Source: Bacteroidales bacterium (GTDB lineage: Bacteria > Bacteroidota > Bacteroidia > Bacteroidales > P3). Taken from it: a stretch of 64,000 bases of DNA. A model generated the notes under the pieces. It was not told the DNA's origin. It was given only the letters and a program-made list of their open reading frames with translations, and ran no database searches. Below, piece by piece: positions 35,070 to 45,026 of the stretch (positions are counted from its first letter, which is position 1; every line of letters begins with the position of its first letter). Both the position numbers and the translations under genes were made by a program. The stretch lies in contig JAISGN010000016.1 in NCBI GenBank assembly GCA_031263015.1, positions 58,087 to 122,086 of the forward strand, read 5' to 3'.

Positions 35070-38000
35070 TTATTTGTTGCGATTAAAAATTATCATTTTT
35101 TGTCCGGCAGAATGCACCTCACCATCACTTGTTTGCAGAACTGCTTTATAAACATAATAACCATCTTTAAGGCGAGAACCTCCTTCATTAGTGCCATCCC
35201 ATTGTAAAGGACCAATAGTATAGGCGGATATATACGGTGTTGCCGGTAATCTCCTTACTACTCGCCCTGATATATCAAAGATATAAATTGTTGCTTCGGT
35301 AATTTTGTTAGGTTGATTATGCTCAATATTTATGGTCGTATATTCTGTAAAAGGATTAGGGTAATTTATTAATTTTGTATAAACAGGTTCTATTCCGTTA
35401 TTGACATAAAATGTTATTGTTTTTTCAGAAGAAAAATTAAATATATTCCAAACTTTAAGACTTAAAGTGTGCTTCCCGTCTTGCAAATTAGTAAATGGGA
35501 AACGTATGTACCCTTTATTGGGATTTTCCGCATCAACCTCATAATAATCATTCAACACAAATGTATTTGCAGCATTATCAAGCCGAGCTATAATATCGTG
35601 TCCCAACCCGCTGCCAACAGTGTTTATAGCAATGGAATCTTGTATTATTGCAAACAAATCAGGGTTTTCATCTGTTATCCCTTCTGTTCTGAAATTTGTA
35701 TCATTCATATATAGTCTTATTGTAGGATAAGTTGTATCAATAGAAGCATTAGGATCAATTCCACCTACAATAAAACAATGAGTATATCCTGACGCATCAA
35801 TACTGTCTGTCTTTGCATAATAACTTAATTTACCCTGTCCATAATTACGTGCTATATCCTTAGGAATAGTAAAGGTATGAGTAAATTCTCCATTGATAAC
35901 ATCTGTTGTTCCCTTGTAAATAATATTGTTCTGTTGTTCAAATTGTGCAGGATTACCGCGCCCTTCATTATCTAATAGATTAGATTTTTTTACCTTATCA
36001 AATAGTGTTATAACTACTTTGCCGTTAAAATTTGTTATAACGTTACCGGCATAATCTCTAATATCCCCTGTAATACTCATTTGTGACAAAGCACGTATCG
36101 TATCTTTTGTTGCTGTCAGAGTATCTTCTACATTAAAACCATTAATGGTCTTAGTATGAACATTAAACATAGGAATATTCAATCTCAAAGCAGGATCTCC
36201 TATCAATACAAAATCAGTACTCATTCTACCCGAATTGTAACATTTTGCAAATGCTTCACCAAAAGTAAGAGGTTTCCCGTCGGCTTGTTTTTCAACAAAT
36301 ATCTTATGAAATCTTGCATTTACTTCAGGCAGGGAAGCTATCCGTCGAGGAGAGGAAACAAGAGCTATCGCACATCCATTTGGAGACAAAAAAGCATGTT
36401 CTCCACCAGAAGATTTATCTACCATATCGTATTTGGTAAATTCACATGTAGAGGTTATAAATAATGTTAATTGATTATAATTAGTCCAACTTGTTATATC
36501 GGCTATTGTTACCAAACGCTCACTTGATAGATGATCCTCTGAGCCATGTCCCACGTAATTAAAGGTTAATGCTCCCTTCTTCATACGATTATTTATGGCT
36601 TTTGTAGCATCAGGATATGTTGAGCCGCCAGATGAACTATGCTGTGTGTATCCATCCGAATAAACTTTATAGGCATTCATCATAGGGAAACCACTAACCA
36701 ATGAATCATAAGCCGCTTCTGCTGTACTCACAAATCCTGTTTCTCCTTTATCATTATCATCACACGTTAAAACAGAATAATTCTTCCAATCATTAATAAT
36801 ATAATTATTACTCTCTCTTAAATCCTCTTTGAGCAAATATCGCCTACATTTATCTACAATAAGATTTGCTTCATTCGTATCATTAACGGTAAATCTACCT
36901 ACACCAATGCAGGCTTTTAACGTATCTGATTCATCTAACAATGATATAGATACATCTGCCGCTGAATCATTCTCATTAACAGGAATAAAATTATTATTAT
37001 ATTTTAATATATTTTTGTTGTCATATGTACCGTCTCCAAAAAGTAAGACATTCTTTGGTTGAATACCCAAAGGAGAATATCTCTTGTAAAGCATACGCAA
37101 ATATTCTCTAAAAGCAAAATAATCCTTGTTGCCAGATGAAAATTCATTGTAAATCTGTGTTGTCAAAACTACCATTACATTTATGCTATCATAAATACGA
37201 TGTAATTCGGCTAAGTTATCTGCCTGATTAACAAACTCCGGTGCTGTGATAATAACAAAATCTGCCGGTTGGGAAGAATGAAGGTTTTGATTTTCCACCT
37301 TACCTTTTAATGAAGGAGAAGGAAAATTCGCTCCAGAAAAAACAATAATCCTTTGCAATGAATTTGTATTTAATTTCAAAATTGCCGTATCTAATGAGAA
37401 CGAAGGTTGAATTTCTTTTACATCTGTCTGATTTGACACATTCCATACCTTAATTGACTGATTTACATTAGTTATATGATATTCTGCTATCTTATTCTCT
37501 GTTATTCCCTTAACAGCGTTAAATACCAATGGCATATTTCTAAACCGTAAATACTTATCATAATTCACAAGAATATAATCAAGGTTTGCTTTATCTCTTG
37601 TTGATCCGGGTTTATATATAATTACAGCCGTATCGTTAGTCCGTGAAAGTGGCTGTGTCGCTCCTGCTGCATTTTGCGATTCGAATGAAGGATCTTCAGG
37701 GTCTACTTGAACTATATTAAATGAAGCTACAATCGCATTATTAAACTTACAAGTAAGAACGTTTGTTTCCCCTGTCCTCGTTGAACCGGCAGCGAATTTA
37801 ACTCTGGCAATAGAAGACGGGACAAAATCTATGAGATTTATAGGTATTTTTAATGTATCTGCAAGATGTGAAAGGCTTTCTCCATAAAATGACTCACCCT
37901 GTCCGGCAGGATTGACCAAATCTCTATTATGCAAAAACACCTCTCTTACAAAATCAACGTTATAATCACTATTACCACTTGGCATATCCTCTATTTCAAT

Positions 38001-38450
38001 TCGCTTTTTCTGTCCTTTATCAGGATCAAAGCATACAAAATAAGTAGTAACATCTGTATAAGGGTTGATTTCAAAATCATAATTATTGGTTCCCTTATTA
38101 TATATCCAACGAGTATTACCATCGGAATAGAAAAGAGCATAGGGATTCCCCTGAGTATTCACATAGATTGCATTTTCTGTCAAATCACTTCCATAATAAT
38201 CCACCGCACTATTTGGTATACGAAATCCACCTTGTCCCCATATTGTCAAATTATCAAAATTGATAGAATCGTCAGGAACTCCTAATTTTTTAAAATCCTC
38301 TCGTCCCAATCTATATATTCCGCTTTGAGGAACAGTTATTGCATACCATGAACCACTTGCCAAGACTGATGTATCCGTATAATTGAGTGATTGTCCAAAA
38401 ACATCAATACAAAAAATCAAACAAATAATTATAGTCAAATAATGTTTCAT
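35070..38450 (-). CDS. porU: Type IX secretion sortase PorU
   Basis: Cell-surface cysteine peptidase that removes the C-terminal signal of T9SS cargo and links it to anionic lipopolysaccharide. The 1126-residue protein has a signal peptide (residues 1-19), a long beta-rich N-terminal region, and a gingipain-like C25 peptidase domain. His635 is in NYVGHGSEDHL and Cys669 in ITSTCEFTKYD. The C-terminus has the PNPFTEYTTI / FDISGRVVR / DGYYVYK pattern of a T9SS sorting domain. It heads the porU-porV-ispF unit. No standard -7 box was found in its short leader after the tRNA terminator. Confidence 0.94.
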   Translation of the reverse strand: MKHYLTIIICLIFCIDVFGQSLNYTDTSVLASGSWYAITVPQSGIYRLGREDFKKLGVPDDSINFDNLTIWGQGGFRIPNSAVDYYGSDLTENAIYVNTQGNPYALFYSDGNTRWIYNKGTNNYDFEINPYTDVTTYFVCFDPDKGQKKRIEIEDMPSGNSDYNVDFVREVFLHNRDLVNPAGQGESFYGESLSHLADTLKIPINLIDFVPSSIARVKFAAGSTRTGETNVLTCKFNNAIVASFNIVQVDPEDPSFESQNAAGATQPLSRTNDTAVIIYKPGSTRDKANLDYILVNYDKYLRFRNMPLVFNAVKGITENKIAEYHITNVNQSIKVWNVSNQTDVKEIQPSFSLDTAILKLNTNSLQRIIVFSGANFPSPSLKGKVENQNLHSSQPADFVIITAPEFVNQADNLAELHRIYDSINVMVVLTTQIYNEFSSGNKDYFAFREYLRMLYKRYSPLGIQPKNVLLFGDGTYDNKNILKYNNNFIPVNENDSAADVSISLLDESDTLKACIGVGRFTVNDTNEANLIVDKCRRYLLKEDLRESNNYIINDWKNYSVLTCDDNDKGETGFVSTAEAAYDSLVSGFPMMNAYKVYSDGYTQHSSSGGSTYPDATKAINNRMKKGALTFNYVGHGSEDHLSSERLVTIADITSWTNYNQLTLFITSTCEFTKYDMVDKSSGGEHAFLSPNGCAIALVSSPRRIASLPEVNARFHKIFVEKQADGKPLTFGEAFAKCYNSGRMSTDFVLIGDPALRLNIPMFNVHTKTINGFNVEDTLTATKDTIRALSQMSITGDIRDYAGNVITNFNGKVVITLFDKVKKSNLLDNEGRGNPAQFEQQNNIIYKGTTDVINGEFTHTFTIPKDIARNYGQGKLSYYAKTDSIDASGYTHCFIVGGIDPNASIDTTYPTIRLYMNDTNFRTEGITDENPDLFAIIQDSIAINTVGSGLGHDIIARLDNAANTFVLNDYYEVDAENPNKGYIRFPFTNLQDGKHTLSLKVWNIFNFSSEKTITFYVNNGIEPVYTKLINYPNPFTEYTTINIEHNQPNKITEATIYIFDISGRVVRRLPATPYISAYTIGPLQWDGTNEGGSRLKDGYYVYKAVLQTSDGEVHSAGQKMIIFNRNK

Positions 38451-38520
38451 AAATATTTCTTCTTTTAATCTTATATCTTAAATAAAACTCTGTTTTATTA
38501 TTTTTATTGTATAAAACAAA

Positions 38521-38553
38521 AGGAGTAATTATTATAAACTAATAATTACTCCT
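38521..38553 (-). terminator. Terminator after tRNA-Gln
   Basis: Perfect 13-bp inverted repeat (38521-38533 and 38541-38553) with a seven-base loop; on the minus strand it is followed by TTTTGTTTT. Confidence 0.85.
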
Positions 38554-38560
38554 TCCTTTG

Positions 38561-38631
38561 TTATCCCGTCAAGATTCGAACTTGAAATGACTGAACCAAA
38601 ATCAGTTGTGTTACCATTACACCACGGGACA
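38561..38631 (-). tRNA. tRNA-Gln (anticodon UUG)
   Basis: The minus strand folds as a tRNA: acceptor TGTCCCG pairs with CGGGATA (one G-U) and the discriminator is A. The D arm holds GTAATGGTAAC. The anticodon arm ACTGA-TTTTGGT-TCAGT gives anticodon TTG. The T loop is TTCGAAT, closed by CAAG/CTTG. CCA is not encoded. It lies upstream of porU on the same strand but is separated from it by a terminator. Confidence 0.95.
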
Positions 38632-38739
38632 TTGTGTTTAATAACCCTTAAATTCGTTTGCAAAAGTACATTGTTTTTTCCAAATATGCAAATTCCCCAT
38701 ACTTTTTTTGTGCTATACCATTGACTTTTGACTTTTTTA

Positions 38740-38747
38740 TACCTTTG
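38740..38747 (+). promoter_or_regulatory. -7 promoter box of the ABC ATPase gene
   Basis: TACCTTTG, 21 bases before the start at 38769; it lies within a longer open frame from 38658 and excludes that start. Confidence 0.6.
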
Positions 38748-38768
38748 CTTTATAAAAACATAATACTG

Positions 38769-40445
38769 ATGGCTTCCGATTTAAAAAACAACTATCCTCT
38801 CTTAGATGTCAAAGACCTGCGTATTTCTTTCTTTAATGAAGGCACTTGGCAGCAAACTATCAAAGGAATAAACTTTTCTGTTGAAAGAGGCAAAATATTG
38901 GGTCTTGTGGGAGAATCCGGTTCCGGCAAATCTGTTTCCTCTTTGGCAATTATGGGCTTATTGCCTGCCAAAATCAGTAGGGTAGATAGCGGACAAATAT
39001 TATTTAATGTTTATAAAGAGATTGATTTATTGGGTATTAAATCCTCAAAAACTTACTCCGATATTCGCGGACGCCGCATTGCAATGATTTTTCAAGAACC
39101 TATGAGTTCTCTAAATCCTGTTATGCGTTGCGGCAAGCAGGTGGCAGAAGTTTTAAACAATCACACAACTTTGTCATGCAAAGAGATAAAGAGAAAAGTG
39201 TTAAGCCTTTTTGAAGAAGTCCTTTTGCCTGAACCTCAAAGAATTTTCAAATCTTATCCGCATCAGCTTTCAGGAGGACAAAAGCAAAGAGTAATGATAG
39301 CAATGGCTATTGCATGCGAACCTGATTTGATAATAGCTGATGAGCCTACGACAGCACTTGATGTAACTGTTCAAAAGGCTATTCTGGATTTAATGAAAGA
39401 TTTACAAAAACGCCGCAATATTGCCATTCTTTTTATCAGTCATGACCTTGCTGTCATAAAAAAAATAGCGGATAGTGTTGCTGTAATTTATAAAGGAGAA
39501 ATTGTTGAACAGGGTAAAGCAGAAGATATTTTTGCCAATCCGCAACATATTTATACGAAAGCCCTTTTAGCATCACGCCCACCAAAGAAGAGTCGTCCCG
39601 AAAGGCTACTTTCCGTGTCCGATTTCATTAATCATACAACCAAAACAGAACTTATAAGCGATAAAAAGCGAAAAGAAGAACATGAAAAGATATATACGGC
39701 ATCTCCTCTGCTGATTGTCAAAAATTTAACAGTAAAATACAAACTTAATACAGCAGTTAATAATGTCGGATTTGAGATTTATAGCGGTGAAACATTAGGT
39801 TTGGTAGGTGAATCAGGCTGTGGGAAGACGACAATCGGCAGAAGTATCCTTCAACTTATAGAAACGCTAAACGGAGACATAATTTTTGATGGCATCAATC
39901 TATCAAAAATTTCATTAAAGCAGATGCAACATATACGACAACAAATACAAATTATTTTTCAAGACCCTTATTCATCTCTAAATCCTTATTTAACCATCGG
40001 CAAAGCAATCAAAGAAGTGTTGGATGTACATAATATCGGAGAGAAAACGAAGAGAAAAGAGAAGGTTTTGCAGATGTTGGAAATGGTTGGTTTGGAAAGA
40101 GAGCATTATGACCGCTATCCGCATCAGTTTTCAGGTGGGCAAAGGCAAAGAATCGGTATTGCAAGAGCATTAATCCTCAATCCAAAGTTAGTAATCTGTG
40201 ATGAATCTGTTTCTGCTCTTGATGTATCTGTCCAAGCTCAGGTTTTGAATTTGCTAAACGAACTTAAACGGAAATTTTCTTTTACCTGCATTTTTATATC
40301 TCACGATTTGGCTATAGTAAAATATATGTCTGATAGAATAATTGTGATGAAGAATGGCTCTATTGTTGAAGAAGGAGAAGCCGACAGTCTTTATATGCAT
40401 CCGCAGAATGCTTATACGCAAAAACTTATTGCTGCCATACCATAA
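38769..40445 (+). CDS. Fused peptide ABC transporter ATPase (DppD-DppF type)
   Basis: Two ATP-binding domains in one 558-residue chain that would power a dipeptide/oligopeptide importer. Domain 1 has Walker A GESGSGKS, signature LSGGQKQR and Walker B LIIADEPTTALD. Domain 2 has GESGCGKT, FSGGQRQR and LVICDESVSALD, where Ser replaces the usual Pro but the catalytic Glu remains. The linker is about residues 275-315. The start is set by the promoter box. No permease is adjacent; the OppC-like permease at 5.1 kb is a candidate partner. It converges with the surface-protein gene, five bases apart. Confidence 0.92.
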   Translation: MASDLKNNYPLLDVKDLRISFFNEGTWQQTIKGINFSVERGKILGLVGESGSGKSVSSLAIMGLLPAKISRVDSGQILFNVYKEIDLLGIKSSKTYSDIRGRRIAMIFQEPMSSLNPVMRCGKQVAEVLNNHTTLSCKEIKRKVLSLFEEVLLPEPQRIFKSYPHQLSGGQKQRVMIAMAIACEPDLIIADEPTTALDVTVQKAILDLMKDLQKRRNIAILFISHDLAVIKKIADSVAVIYKGEIVEQGKAEDIFANPQHIYTKALLASRPPKKSRPERLLSVSDFINHTTKTELISDKKRKEEHEKIYTASPLLIVKNLTVKYKLNTAVNNVGFEIYSGETLGLVGESGCGKTTIGRSILQLIETLNGDIIFDGINLSKISLKQMQHIRQQIQIIFQDPYSSLNPYLTIGKAIKEVLDVHNIGEKTKRKEKVLQMLEMVGLEREHYDRYPHQFSGGQRQRIGIARALILNPKLVICDESVSALDVSVQAQVLNLLNELKRKFSFTCIFISHDLAIVKYMSDRIIVMKNGSIVEEGEADSLYMHPQNAYTQKLIAAIP

Positions 40446-40450
40446 ACTTA

Positions 40451-42856
40451 TTATTTCTTATCATAGCGAACAAGTGTCAATGTACCTTGTTTGAGTTGCA
40501 TAATGCCGTTTCCGTCTTTATAATTCAAAACATATACATATGTCCCCTCCGGAGCATATTCTCCATTAGCACGTTTTCCATCCCATCCATCCCCTAATTT
40601 ATTTGTAAAATACATTCGTCCGCCCCAACGATCGTAAATGCTAAGTTCATAATATGTCATTGCAGAACCATAGGGTCTAAAAACTCCATTTATACCATTT
40701 TCTCCTGCAAGCAAAGCAGTGGGAAGATATATTGTAAACATCTCATATAAACGAATCTTCCCACGAGCAGTGTCCGTACAAGCTTCATTACTCGCTATAA
40801 GCATTACATTATACGTCCCTGTATCGCCTGATGTATATGTATGCATACCTTGCTGTTGAGTAGAAAACGTACCATCTCCAAAGTCCCAATACCATTCTGT
40901 TGATAAAGGAGTATTATCTTCATAATAAATATTAGGGGCTAAGAATGATGTATCTGTCGGATTCAATAACATTGATGCCTTAATCTGAGGAACAACACTA
41001 ACAAAAACAGAGTCTCTTGCTTGACATTGATTAGTATCGGTTGCCAAGACATAAATATAAGTAGGTAGATGAGGCTCGCAATACGGATTTTGTTTAGTAT
41101 AATTCCGCACAAGAACCGGGTCTCCTCCTGCACTATACCATTCATATTTATCCGATTCTGTAACATGTATCTGTAGGGAGTCTCCCTCACATATTATCGT
41201 ATCCTTATCATTAGGAGCATTAATAAAGGCTTTAATATAAGGGACGTTCTTTATAATATGTATGGTATCAATAAATGTTCTTGTAGTATCATAAGTTCTT
41301 GCGCATTCATCAGTAACCTTTAATATAATATCCATAGGCAGTGAAGCAGAATCAAAATGGCAATAGTTTATAGAGTCATAAGGATTATATCCATAACTCC
41401 ATTCATAGACAACCTCTCCATAAGTATTCAATGTGTTGCATAGCAGAGTATCTACATTTGGAACCGCATAATTACAATAAGCCTTGTCTTCACTCATCTG
41501 CACCTGCATTCCGGCAGGTTTATACATAATCATTGTGATTGTATCAGCAGCTGTAGGGCTACACGGCATTGTTGCAGCATCGTCAGTATATATCTGCAAG
41601 GTCTTTTCATTACCAACAGGCTCATTAGGGTCTCTATCCAGAAAACGAACTTGCAAATCAACGACAGAATCTCCCTCATTAAAATTAACATAACTTGATG
41701 TTGCATTACCTGTAATTGGTGTGTTTGTCCTCATATCAACAATTTCATAGTCTTGCCCTCTGACAGCATCACCTGCAAAAAGCAAAGCCTTTGCTAATGG
41801 CTTATCATAAGTGCTACGACTTAATTTAATAATCGTTTGAGAGCAACCTTTGGCAAACCTGTCTCCTCCTCCTTGCAAACCTTCGGCTATATTGTCAAAC
41901 CTAAATCTATTAGTCTTTAAAGAATTTGCCTGCAGAAATACAGCGGACTGATAAGCCTGATCACCTACATTACATATTGCTAACTCCAAATGATACCAAA
42001 CACAAGGGCGAACCGTTACCCTTCTCGTCTCTAATAGTTTTGTGCACCCCCCTTGATAAGTAGAGGAACTGCCAAATCCTTCTATATTACTACTCGTAAA
42101 CCATTGCGTATTTGTGGGAATACATATAATAGTAGTACCTGGGTTGCTGCAATTAGTAACTGCTGAATGTCCTCCTCCATTAACAGAATTTATTGTAACA
42201 GGATCCCCCCAAGAATAGTCGGTCTCGGTACCTGGTATGCGAGCTATATTAGCCCCACCTAATATCTCCTCCATAGGTACAGATATTTCAGTTGGACCTG
42301 TAATAAAAAAACCAAATGCATCATTAACATTACTACACACAAAGTTTGGATATTCTTCAGAATAAAAACAATATTGAAACGAAACCTCATCTCCTTCTGC
42401 CATAAAATCGAAGCTCAATACTGCTATATTATTCATTGATGAAGTAGTCGCAAAGCACATATCAAGCAATACATTTGCCAAAAGCTGTGAATACTGACTT
42501 GCTGTTCCTACCATTGCATTCCACGAATTATTTGCAGTAGAACTTCCTGTTCCCACGCTGCAATCAATGGCTGATGTTGCCATAACAATGCCCTGTGTAG
42601 CTTTTATTTTCGCTCCATTAGTATCAGCATTAGCAAAATAACCTATCTGATTAGACGTAATTAATGAATTTGTATCGGCTTTCTTGAAAGATACATTCTT
42701 CACATGAATACCTTCTCCAACAAAATACTCTTCTATTAATTCTTTGGCGGTCATCTGACCATTAACCTGCGTCGTGGTTACTTGAGAAAAAACACATATA
42801 GGTTGCAACACCACTATAATAAATGCTAATACGAATATTCTCCTTATCTTCTTCAT
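40451..42856 (-). CDS. Surface protein: choice-of-anchor L, PKD and gliding-type C-terminal domain
   Basis: Exported protein of 801 residues, probably a type IX cargo. After a signal peptide (residues 1-24) comes a choice-of-anchor L domain (about 30-320, with SFDFMAEGDEVSFQYCFYSE). A middle region with several Cys-containing beta segments follows, then a PKD-like domain (about 635-700, STEWYWDFGDGTFSTQQQG). The end is a gliding-motility-associated C-terminal (type B) sorting domain with YELSIYDRWGGRMY and NGEYAPEGTYVYVLNY. Type B proteins are secreted by the Por system and often loosely attached. An adhesin role is inference. Its promoter box is at 42880-42887. Confidence 0.87.
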   Translation of the reverse strand: MKKIRRIFVLAFIIVVLQPICVFSQVTTTQVNGQMTAKELIEEYFVGEGIHVKNVSFKKADTNSLITSNQIGYFANADTNGAKIKATQGIVMATSAIDCSVGTGSSTANNSWNAMVGTASQYSQLLANVLLDMCFATTSSMNNIAVLSFDFMAEGDEVSFQYCFYSEEYPNFVCSNVNDAFGFFITGPTEISVPMEEILGGANIARIPGTETDYSWGDPVTINSVNGGGHSAVTNCSNPGTTIICIPTNTQWFTSSNIEGFGSSSTYQGGCTKLLETRRVTVRPCVWYHLELAICNVGDQAYQSAVFLQANSLKTNRFRFDNIAEGLQGGGDRFAKGCSQTIIKLSRSTYDKPLAKALLFAGDAVRGQDYEIVDMRTNTPITGNATSSYVNFNEGDSVVDLQVRFLDRDPNEPVGNEKTLQIYTDDAATMPCSPTAADTITMIMYKPAGMQVQMSEDKAYCNYAVPNVDTLLCNTLNTYGEVVYEWSYGYNPYDSINYCHFDSASLPMDIILKVTDECARTYDTTRTFIDTIHIIKNVPYIKAFINAPNDKDTIICEGDSLQIHVTESDKYEWYSAGGDPVLVRNYTKQNPYCEPHLPTYIYVLATDTNQCQARDSVFVSVVPQIKASMLLNPTDTSFLAPNIYYEDNTPLSTEWYWDFGDGTFSTQQQGMHTYTSGDTGTYNVMLIASNEACTDTARGKIRLYEMFTIYLPTALLAGENGINGVFRPYGSAMTYYELSIYDRWGGRMYFTNKLGDGWDGKRANGEYAPEGTYVYVLNYKDGNGIMQLKQGTLTLVRYDKK

Positions 42857-42879
42857 AGTTTATTTATGTAAATTCTTTG

Positions 42880-42887
42880 CAAAGATA
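42880..42887 (-). promoter_or_regulatory. -7 promoter box of the surface-protein gene
   Basis: TATCTTTG on the minus strand, 24 bases before the start at 42856. Confidence 0.6.
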
Positions 42888-42948
42888 TGATTTTCTCTTT
42901 TATTTAGACACATTTTAATAACAAAATATTACAAAATCACATTTTTTG

Positions 42949-42956
42949 TATCTTTG
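42949..42956 (+). promoter_or_regulatory. Divergent -7 promoter box
   Basis: TATCTTTG on the plus strand, 24 bases before the small frame at 42981; it could also start the message of the barrel gene at 43320. Confidence 0.55.
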
Positions 42957-42980
42957 CACACACTTAACGGATTGAATTAT

Positions 42981-43214
42981 ATGATGAATTTGGCAATATA
43001 TAAAGATAATACATTGAATAATGCGACTGTACTCAACGGCTCAAATGTGATTAAGAACAAATATTATGACAAAAGTATTTCTTGCGGATTTAAAATGGCA
43101 TTCCAATCTTTATATACTTTAATTTCAAAATTATCGTTATTACAAAGAATAGAGTTAGCCTTGCTCTTATGCCACAGAATAAAGAATGGCATACGTTCGG
43201 AGGAAACAATATAA
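42981..43214 (+). CDS. Small hypothetical protein
   Basis: Open frame of 77 residues beginning MMNLAIYKDN. It follows a well-placed -7 box by 24 bases, which is the usual leader length in this window, so it may be real. The C-terminal half (LISKLSLLQRIELALLLCHR) could form an amphipathic helix. No family is recognised. It lies 105 bases before the FadL-like barrel gene on the same strand. The alternative is that the promoter serves the barrel gene with a long leader. Confidence 0.42.
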   Translation: MMNLAIYKDNTLNNATVLNGSNVIKNKYYDKSISCGFKMAFQSLYTLISKLSLLQRIELALLLCHRIKNGIRSEETI

Positions 43215-43319
43215 TACCAATGTAAAAGAACACTGAATTCATATCTCAAAAAACAAACATAAAAACTGATTAGAATTTGATTTAATATTAGAAGAATTGA
43301 ATAACATAATATAAGGACA

Positions 43320-44684
43320 ATGCAAAAACGGATAAAAACAACATTTTTGGTCGCTTTAATCATCACAAGCGGCTTATGGCAAAAAACAAATGCACAAACA
43401 AATATCAATTCGCCCTATTCACGTTACGGAATAGGCAATACCAATGGATTTACCAATGCTCTCTCTTCATCAATCGGGGGTATTGGTTATGCTTTTTCAA
43501 GAAACAATTCCATAAACCTTAAAAATCCCGCTTCATTAGGAGGTATAGATACAATGAGTTTTGTTTTTGACATAGGTTTTTATATGGATTTTCTCACTCT
43601 GACCTCTTCACAAACATCTATAAGCGGATTTAGCGGAGCATTATCGCACATATCATTTGCTTTTCCTATAAACAAAAACCTTAAACTCGGCGTTAGCCTT
43701 GTGCCTTTGTCAGACATAAGTTATACATCGTCAGAATCCGTGTCTGTGAATGATTCAACTTTTTATCGCAAACGCTATGACGGCAGCGGAGGACTTGACA
43801 AGGCAATCTTAGGAGGCTCTTACAGTCTGTCATTCCCAAAAGACAAATTAAACATAGGGCTGAATATTGAATATATGTTCGGCAACTATTACAGAGGTTC
43901 TTCACTTATTTTCTTTGATAACACAGATACATTGTTTCATTCATCGGATACGAATATTCATCGCTACCCTATTGACAGCAATTGGTTCAATAGTCGAGAC
44001 GTAACGACATTTCACATCAATAATTTCAACTTTAATTTCGGGCTTCAATACTTTCACACATTCAACAACGGCGATAAACTCGGCATAGGCGGCTCATACA
44101 TAATTCCTGCCTCATTGCAAACCGACAATGCAAGGACTCTTTACACCTATACCGTCTCTAACGGAGTTGCATACACAAAAGATATTGTCGTTGATTCGTC
44201 TTACAAAGGAAAGATAAAGTTTCCGCAATCTTTTGGCTTGGGTCTGTCTTATGAAAAGCCGCAAAAATTTTTCATAGGTGCGGATGCTCAATATACAAAG
44301 TGGTCTGATTTTCGTCTTCAGACCAATGAATCCTCCGACCCTTTGCTTAATAGTCTTAATGTAGGCTTCGGAATGGAATTTACGCCTAATATTTACGGCA
44401 ATTACCTCTCTCAAATGACCTATCGCTTGGGATTAAATTTTGATAACGGCTATCTGGCTTTCGACAACGACCGATTGAGCAGTGACGGCACACGATTAAA
44501 TCAATACGGCATTGCTTTAGGATTCGGATTGCCCGTTAGAAAATCATCAACGCTCATCAATATTTCATTTGAATACGGTGTCAGAGGCACAACAGCAGAG
44601 AATCTTATCCGAGAGAACTACTTCCGCATAGGCTTCTCTCTTTCCGCCAAAGACAGATGGTTTTTCAAGAGAAAATATCAATAA
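43320..44684 (+). CDS. FadL-like outer-membrane barrel protein
   Basis: Outer-membrane beta-barrel of 454 residues. The signal peptide (residues 1-25) ends TNAQ. The mature N-terminus INSPYSRYGIGNTNG and the segment NPASLGGIDTMSF are typical of the Bacteroidota proteins grouped with PorV and FadL/OmpP1. Alternating strands continue to the end, which has RIGFSLSAKDRWFFKRKYQ. FadL-type barrels pass hydrophobic compounds; PorV-type ones serve secretion; the sequence alone does not decide. A terminator follows. Confidence 0.8.
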   Translation: MQKRIKTTFLVALIITSGLWQKTNAQTNINSPYSRYGIGNTNGFTNALSSSIGGIGYAFSRNNSINLKNPASLGGIDTMSFVFDIGFYMDFLTLTSSQTSISGFSGALSHISFAFPINKNLKLGVSLVPLSDISYTSSESVSVNDSTFYRKRYDGSGGLDKAILGGSYSLSFPKDKLNIGLNIEYMFGNYYRGSSLIFFDNTDTLFHSSDTNIHRYPIDSNWFNSRDVTTFHINNFNFNFGLQYFHTFNNGDKLGIGGSYIIPASLQTDNARTLYTYTVSNGVAYTKDIVVDSSYKGKIKFPQSFGLGLSYEKPQKFFIGADAQYTKWSDFRLQTNESSDPLLNSLNVGFGMEFTPNIYGNYLSQMTYRLGLNFDNGYLAFDNDRLSSDGTRLNQYGIALGFGLPVRKSSTLINISFEYGVRGTTAENLIRENYFRIGFSLSAKDRWFFKRKYQ

Positions 44685-44718
44685 AATACGGCGACATAAC
44701 ATTGTTTTAAAAAATTAT

Positions 44719-44743
44719 GAGCGGCATTCGTCCGCTCTTTTTT
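44719..44743 (+). terminator. Terminator after the FadL-like gene
   Basis: Stem GAGCGG / CCGCTC with loop CATTCGT and a run of six T residues. Confidence 0.85.
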
Positions 44744-44800
44744 ATGTTTCGTCCGCATAAACGCTCATATCGTAACTGCCTTATTTTGTTTGCCCGAAAT

Positions 44801-44921
44801 GAAAGGCTGTTCCATTTTTCCGAAAGGCTGTTTCATTCGCACAAAAGGCTGTTTTATTTTGACGAAACAGCCTTTTGTTAAAAGGTAATGTCGGTGCGAC
44901 ACGCACAAACAGCCTTTTGTT
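44801..44921. repeat. 21-bp array, AAACAGCCTTT family
   Basis: Three GAAAGGCTGTT-type units and one inverted GAAACAGCCTTTTG unit stand in exact 21-bp steps. The tail is GTAATGTCGGTGCGACACGC followed by ACAAACAGCCTTTTGTTA. It fills the 340-base gap before gldB, which otherwise holds only a terminator and a promoter box. Confidence 0.92.
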
Positions 44922-44995
44922 ATTTCCATTCATTGATTCGTGCCGAAATATGCCGATATCGGCACACTCATCCTTCGCATTAGACAAGAATTTTG

Positions 44996-45003
44996 TACTT
45001 TTG
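44996..45003 (+). promoter_or_regulatory. -7 promoter box of gldB
   Basis: TACTTTTG, 23 bases before the gldB start. Confidence 0.6.
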
Positions 45004-45026
45004 TCGCCTTAAAAACATAAATTAAT

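Noticed and set aside
38658..38768. N-terminal extension of the ABC ATPase (37 residues)
   Set aside because: It contains the promoter box at 38740-38747 and lacks similarity to the family N-terminus.
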